Assembly: GCF_027247405.1 (NCBI RefSeq)
Contig: NZ_CP097463.1
Location: 1,054,001-1,118,000, forward strand
Origin: Jatrophihabitans cynanchi
GTDB lineage: Bacteria > Actinomycetota > Actinomycetes > Mycobacteriales > Jatrophihabitantaceae
Length of the DNA: 64,000 nt
Reading direction: 5' to 3'
The position numbers and the translations under genes were made by a program. The stretch's first letter is position 1. Each line of letters starts with the position of its first letter. A model generated the notes under the pieces. That model was not told the origin of the DNA. It ran no database searches and saw only the letters and a program-made list of their open reading frames with translations. This document shows, piece after piece, positions 61,953 through 64,000 of the stretch.

Positions 61953-62794
61953 CCGTCGCCCGCACCGGCGACCTGGTTCGCGCGGCTGCCGAACGCGGCG
62001 CCGCGGCCGGGGCGTTCAACGTGGTGACGCTCGAGCACGCCGAGGCGATCGTGCAGGCGGCCGAGGACGCCGACGTTGCGGTGATCTTGCAGCTCAGCGA
62101 GAACGCGGTCCGCTTCCACCGCGGCGCAGCCGGGCCGATCGCCGCGGCATGCGGGGTGTTGGCGCGCGAGTCGAGCACGCCGGTGGCCCTGCACCTGGAC
62201 CACGTCACCGACGATGCGCTTGCCGGACAAGCCGAATCGTGCGGCTTCAGCTCGCTGATGTTCGATGCGGGCGCACTCGCGTACGGCGAGAACGTCCGGC
62301 GCACCAAGGCAGCGGCCGAGCGGGCGCACGCTGCCGGGCTCTGGCTCGAGGCCGAACTGGGTTATGTCGGCGGCAAACCGGATGCGCCACGCAGTGCGCA
62401 CTCCCCCGGCGTGCGCACCGATCCGGACGAGGCCGTCGGCTACGTCCGCGCCACCGGCGTCGATGCGCTCGCCGTCGCGGTGGGCAGCTCGCACGCGATG
62501 ACCGCGCAGACCGCCACGCTGGACGTCGAACTGATCGCCCGGCTGCGTGAGCGGCTCGACGTCCCGCTGGTGCTGCACGGCTCGTCCGGCGTTCCGGACG
62601 AGGCGCTGCGTGCCGCGGTTCGCGCGGGCATCGCGAAGGTCAACGTCGGGACCGCGCTCGGCCAGGCGATGACGGCGGCCATCCGGCGGAGCCTCGACGC
62701 CGACCCGGCGCTGGTGGATCCACGCAAGTTCCTGGCGCCGGCGCGTGATGCGATCGCCGGCGCCGTCCGGCACATCCTGAACGTGCTCGGCTGA
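61949..62794 (+). CDS. Class II fructose/tagatose-bisphosphate aldolase family protein
   Basis: 281 residues with an ATG at 61949 overlapping the kinase stop. The zinc ligands and motifs are AGAFNVVTLEHAEAIV, ALHLDHVTDD, SLMFDAGALAYGENV, LEAELGYVGGK, VPLVLHGSSGVPDE and KVNVGTALGQAM. It cleaves a ketose bisphosphate to dihydroxyacetone phosphate and an aldehyde. With the isomerase and kinase it completes a short route from an amino-sugar or hexose phosphate to triose phosphates, as in galactosamine/tagatose pathways. It ends convergent with the next gene (1 bp between stops). Confidence 0.93.
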   Translation: MTVARTGDLVRAAAERGAAAGAFNVVTLEHAEAIVQAAEDADVAVILQLSENAVRFHRGAAGPIAAACGVLARESSTPVALHLDHVTDDALAGQAESCGFSSLMFDAGALAYGENVRRTKAAAERAHAAGLWLEAELGYVGGKPDAPRSAHSPGVRTDPDEAVGYVRATGVDALAVAVGSSHAMTAQTATLDVELIARLRERLDVPLVLHGSSGVPDEALRAAVRAGIAKVNVGTALGQAMTAAIRRSLDADPALVDPRKFLAPARDAIAGAVRHILNVLG

Positions 62795-62795
62795 T

Positions 62796-64000
62796 TCAGC
62801 GCGCGCCCGCGGTGGCCGCGTCCAGCGACGCCTGCTGCTGCGCGGCGTACAGCGCGATCGGGTCAGCCACCTGGCGCCCGATCACGTCCGAGAGCCAGCC
62901 GGCGTCCCGGCGAGCCGCGGCGAGCGCATCGTCACGGCTGCCGTCGTCGGTGAGGTTCGACTGGAAGATGCCGGCCGCCGAACGCGGCAGGAAGTCCTCG
63001 TAGACGATCGGCGTCGCGGTGAGCGAGCCGGACTCGACCAGGTCGGCCAGGTCGGCCAGGTCGGCACCCGGCGCCGGTGCCCCGGTCGCCGCGAACGTGA
63101 AAAAGCCGAGGCCTTCGCGCAGCAGACCGAGTTCGGTGGCCGGCAGTCGCTCGCGCCACACCGAGGCGGCCACCTCGGCACGCGTGCCGCCGTCAGTCGC
63201 GAGCCGCCGGTCGACCTCGGCGAGCATGGCGTCGTACCGGTCACGCCCGGCCTCGGTGAGCGCGATGCCGCGCGCCTCTACCTCGCCGAAGCGGACCCGG
63301 AGCGATCCGGGTGCGATCGTCCCGTCCACGCCGCGGAACAGCCGTTCCTCGGCAAGCGCACGGAAGGACGTCTGGCGCAGCAGCACGTCCGGCCCGTCCC
63401 AGCGCGGTGGGCCTTGGATGGTGTCGATCATCGTGACGCCACGCCCCTCCATCCGCCGGTACAGCTCGTCGATGTCCAGCACTCGCGGCGTCAGGTGGTT
63501 GATGTGGGTGGACGTCACGCCGCCGATGTCCGCCGCGACCGCGGACACCGCCTCGAGTTCGGCGTACCAGGCGCGGTCGACCGGCTCGGGCGAGAGTTCG
63601 AACGCCGCGGTAGCCAGCTTGAGGAACGCCTCCGCGTCCTCCCCGGCGAGCCCGCCGTCGGCGATCGCCTTGTCGGCAAGGGTGATCAGCTCAGGGCTGA
63701 ACAGCACCCGCCGGGCCAGGAACGCATCCAGGCGGCGCTGCAGGTCGGCCGGGAAGAACCGCCGATCGTCGGTCACCAACATCGAGGTGAACATGCGGAA
63801 CGGGTTGCGCGCCAGCTCGTCGGCACTCACCGGGCGGAACGCGGTGCTGATCACGGGGACGGCCGCCCGGGCCGCCTCGCGCAGGTCGTAGAAGCCGACC
63901 GGATACATGCCGAATGCCGCGAAGACGCGCGCGACCTGTGCCAGCTCGGTGGGCGTGCCGACCCGGATCGCGCCGTGCCGCTCGGCGGTGACCCGGTGCA
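62796..64000 (-). CDS. 2-oxoadipate dioxygenase/decarboxylase-like (HglS/YdcJ, DUF1338) protein, 5' end outside window
   Basis: About 401 codons are visible. The frame is still open at the right edge and reads AERHGAIRVGTPTELAQVARVFAAFGMYPVGFYDL upstream of the first in-window Met, matching the family, so the true start lies beyond 64000. The VOC-related metal site is seen in THINHLTPRVLDID (His) with distal Glu residues (YEDFLP). Family members are Fe(II) enzymes converting 2-oxoadipate to D-2-hydroxyglutarate in lysine catabolism. Substrate here is inferred from the family only. Confidence 0.85.
   Translation of the reverse strand, partial: HRVTAERHGAIRVGTPTELAQVARVFAAFGMYPVGFYDLREAARAAVPVISTAFRPVSADELARNPFRMFTSMLVTDDRRFFPADLQRRLDAFLARRVLFSPELITLADKAIADGGLAGEDAEAFLKLATAAFELSPEPVDRAWYAELEAVSAVAADIGGVTSTHINHLTPRVLDIDELYRRMEGRGVTMIDTIQGPPRWDGPDVLLRQTSFRALAEERLFRGVDGTIAPGSLRVRFGEVEARGIALTEAGRDRYDAMLAEVDRRLATDGGTRAEVAASVWRERLPATELGLLREGLGFFTFAATGAPAPGADLADLADLVESGSLTATPIVYEDFLPRSAAGIFQSNLTDDGSRDDALAAARRDAGWLSDVIGRQVADPIALYAAQQQASLDAATAGAR

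Overview
The window reads as chromosomal DNA from a high-GC actinomycete. Almost every real gene has strongly G/C-biased third codon positions, GTG starts are common, and several gene orders match Mycobacterium tuberculosis: serB2-ctaD, orn-tRNA-His, and the block pncB / clpS / DUF2017 / mec / cysO / cysM / rhomboid / murI / cAMP phosphodiesterase ... rph / rdgB (Rv1330c to Rv1341). The CysO-CysM-Mec sulfur-carrier route and AfsR/LAL-type giant regulators fit the same phylum. I cannot place it below class level.

Layout. 1-2.9 kb: a pterin dehydratase (partial), orn, tRNA-His with a tandem copy of its 3' half, a DUF4395 membrane protein and an aldo/keto reductase. 2.86-5.2 kb: tRNA-Lys(CTT) followed by a 2.25-kb integrase-less islet. 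It carries an AbiEi/AbiEii-like antitoxin-nucleotidyltransferase pair and is bounded by a 47-bp direct repeat of the tRNA 3' half; the toxin stop codon lies inside the right repeat. 5.2-9.8 kb: a VOC enzyme, a PIG-L deacetylase and a LuxR-type ATPase regulator. 9.8-10.3 kb: a gene-free stretch made of consecutive palindromes. 10.3-11.6 kb: rph-rdgB. 11.6-20.5 kb: a membrane hydrolase, a DrrAB-type ABC exporter, a BTAD/ATPase regulator, YjbQ and PlsC. 20.5-25.4 kb: one leftward sulfur/cell-wall operon from clpS to the phosphodiesterase. 25.5-29.5 kb: pncB, pncA, a membrane protein, and a divergent MarR/quinone-oxidoreductase pair with two clear operators. 29.5-32.5 kb: serB and ctaD. 32.7-41.0 kb: a fibronectin-repeat protein, MoxR, DUF58 and a transglutaminase-like protein that lacks its catalytic Cys and His.

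41.5-47.6 kb is a nested insertion site. A DUF222/HNH (13E12-type) gene is split by an IS110-family element, whose transposase is split by an IS256-family element with an exact 8-bp target duplication. An IS3-family element sits at the IS110 outer end. Removing the insertions restores both reading frames arithmetically. 47.6-58.9 kb: a serine/threonine kinase with a Pro-rich tail, two MFS exporters each with a regulator, a fused E1 dehydrogenase, TerC and a PucR-type regulator. 59.1-62.8 kb: a DeoR regulator, a decayed PfkB kinase start, and a coupled SIS isomerase / sugar-phosphate kinase / class II aldolase operon. The window ends in the 5'-truncated gene of a 2-oxoadipate dioxygenase/decarboxylase-like protein.

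The least expected observations are: (i) two related intercistronic mini-ORFs (20 and 32 codons), each joined to both neighbours by ATGA overlaps; (ii) the tRNA-Lys toxin-antitoxin islet; (iii) the nested insertion, including a candidate bridge-RNA region; (iv) the palindrome-rich stretch; (v) the catalytically dead transglutaminase.
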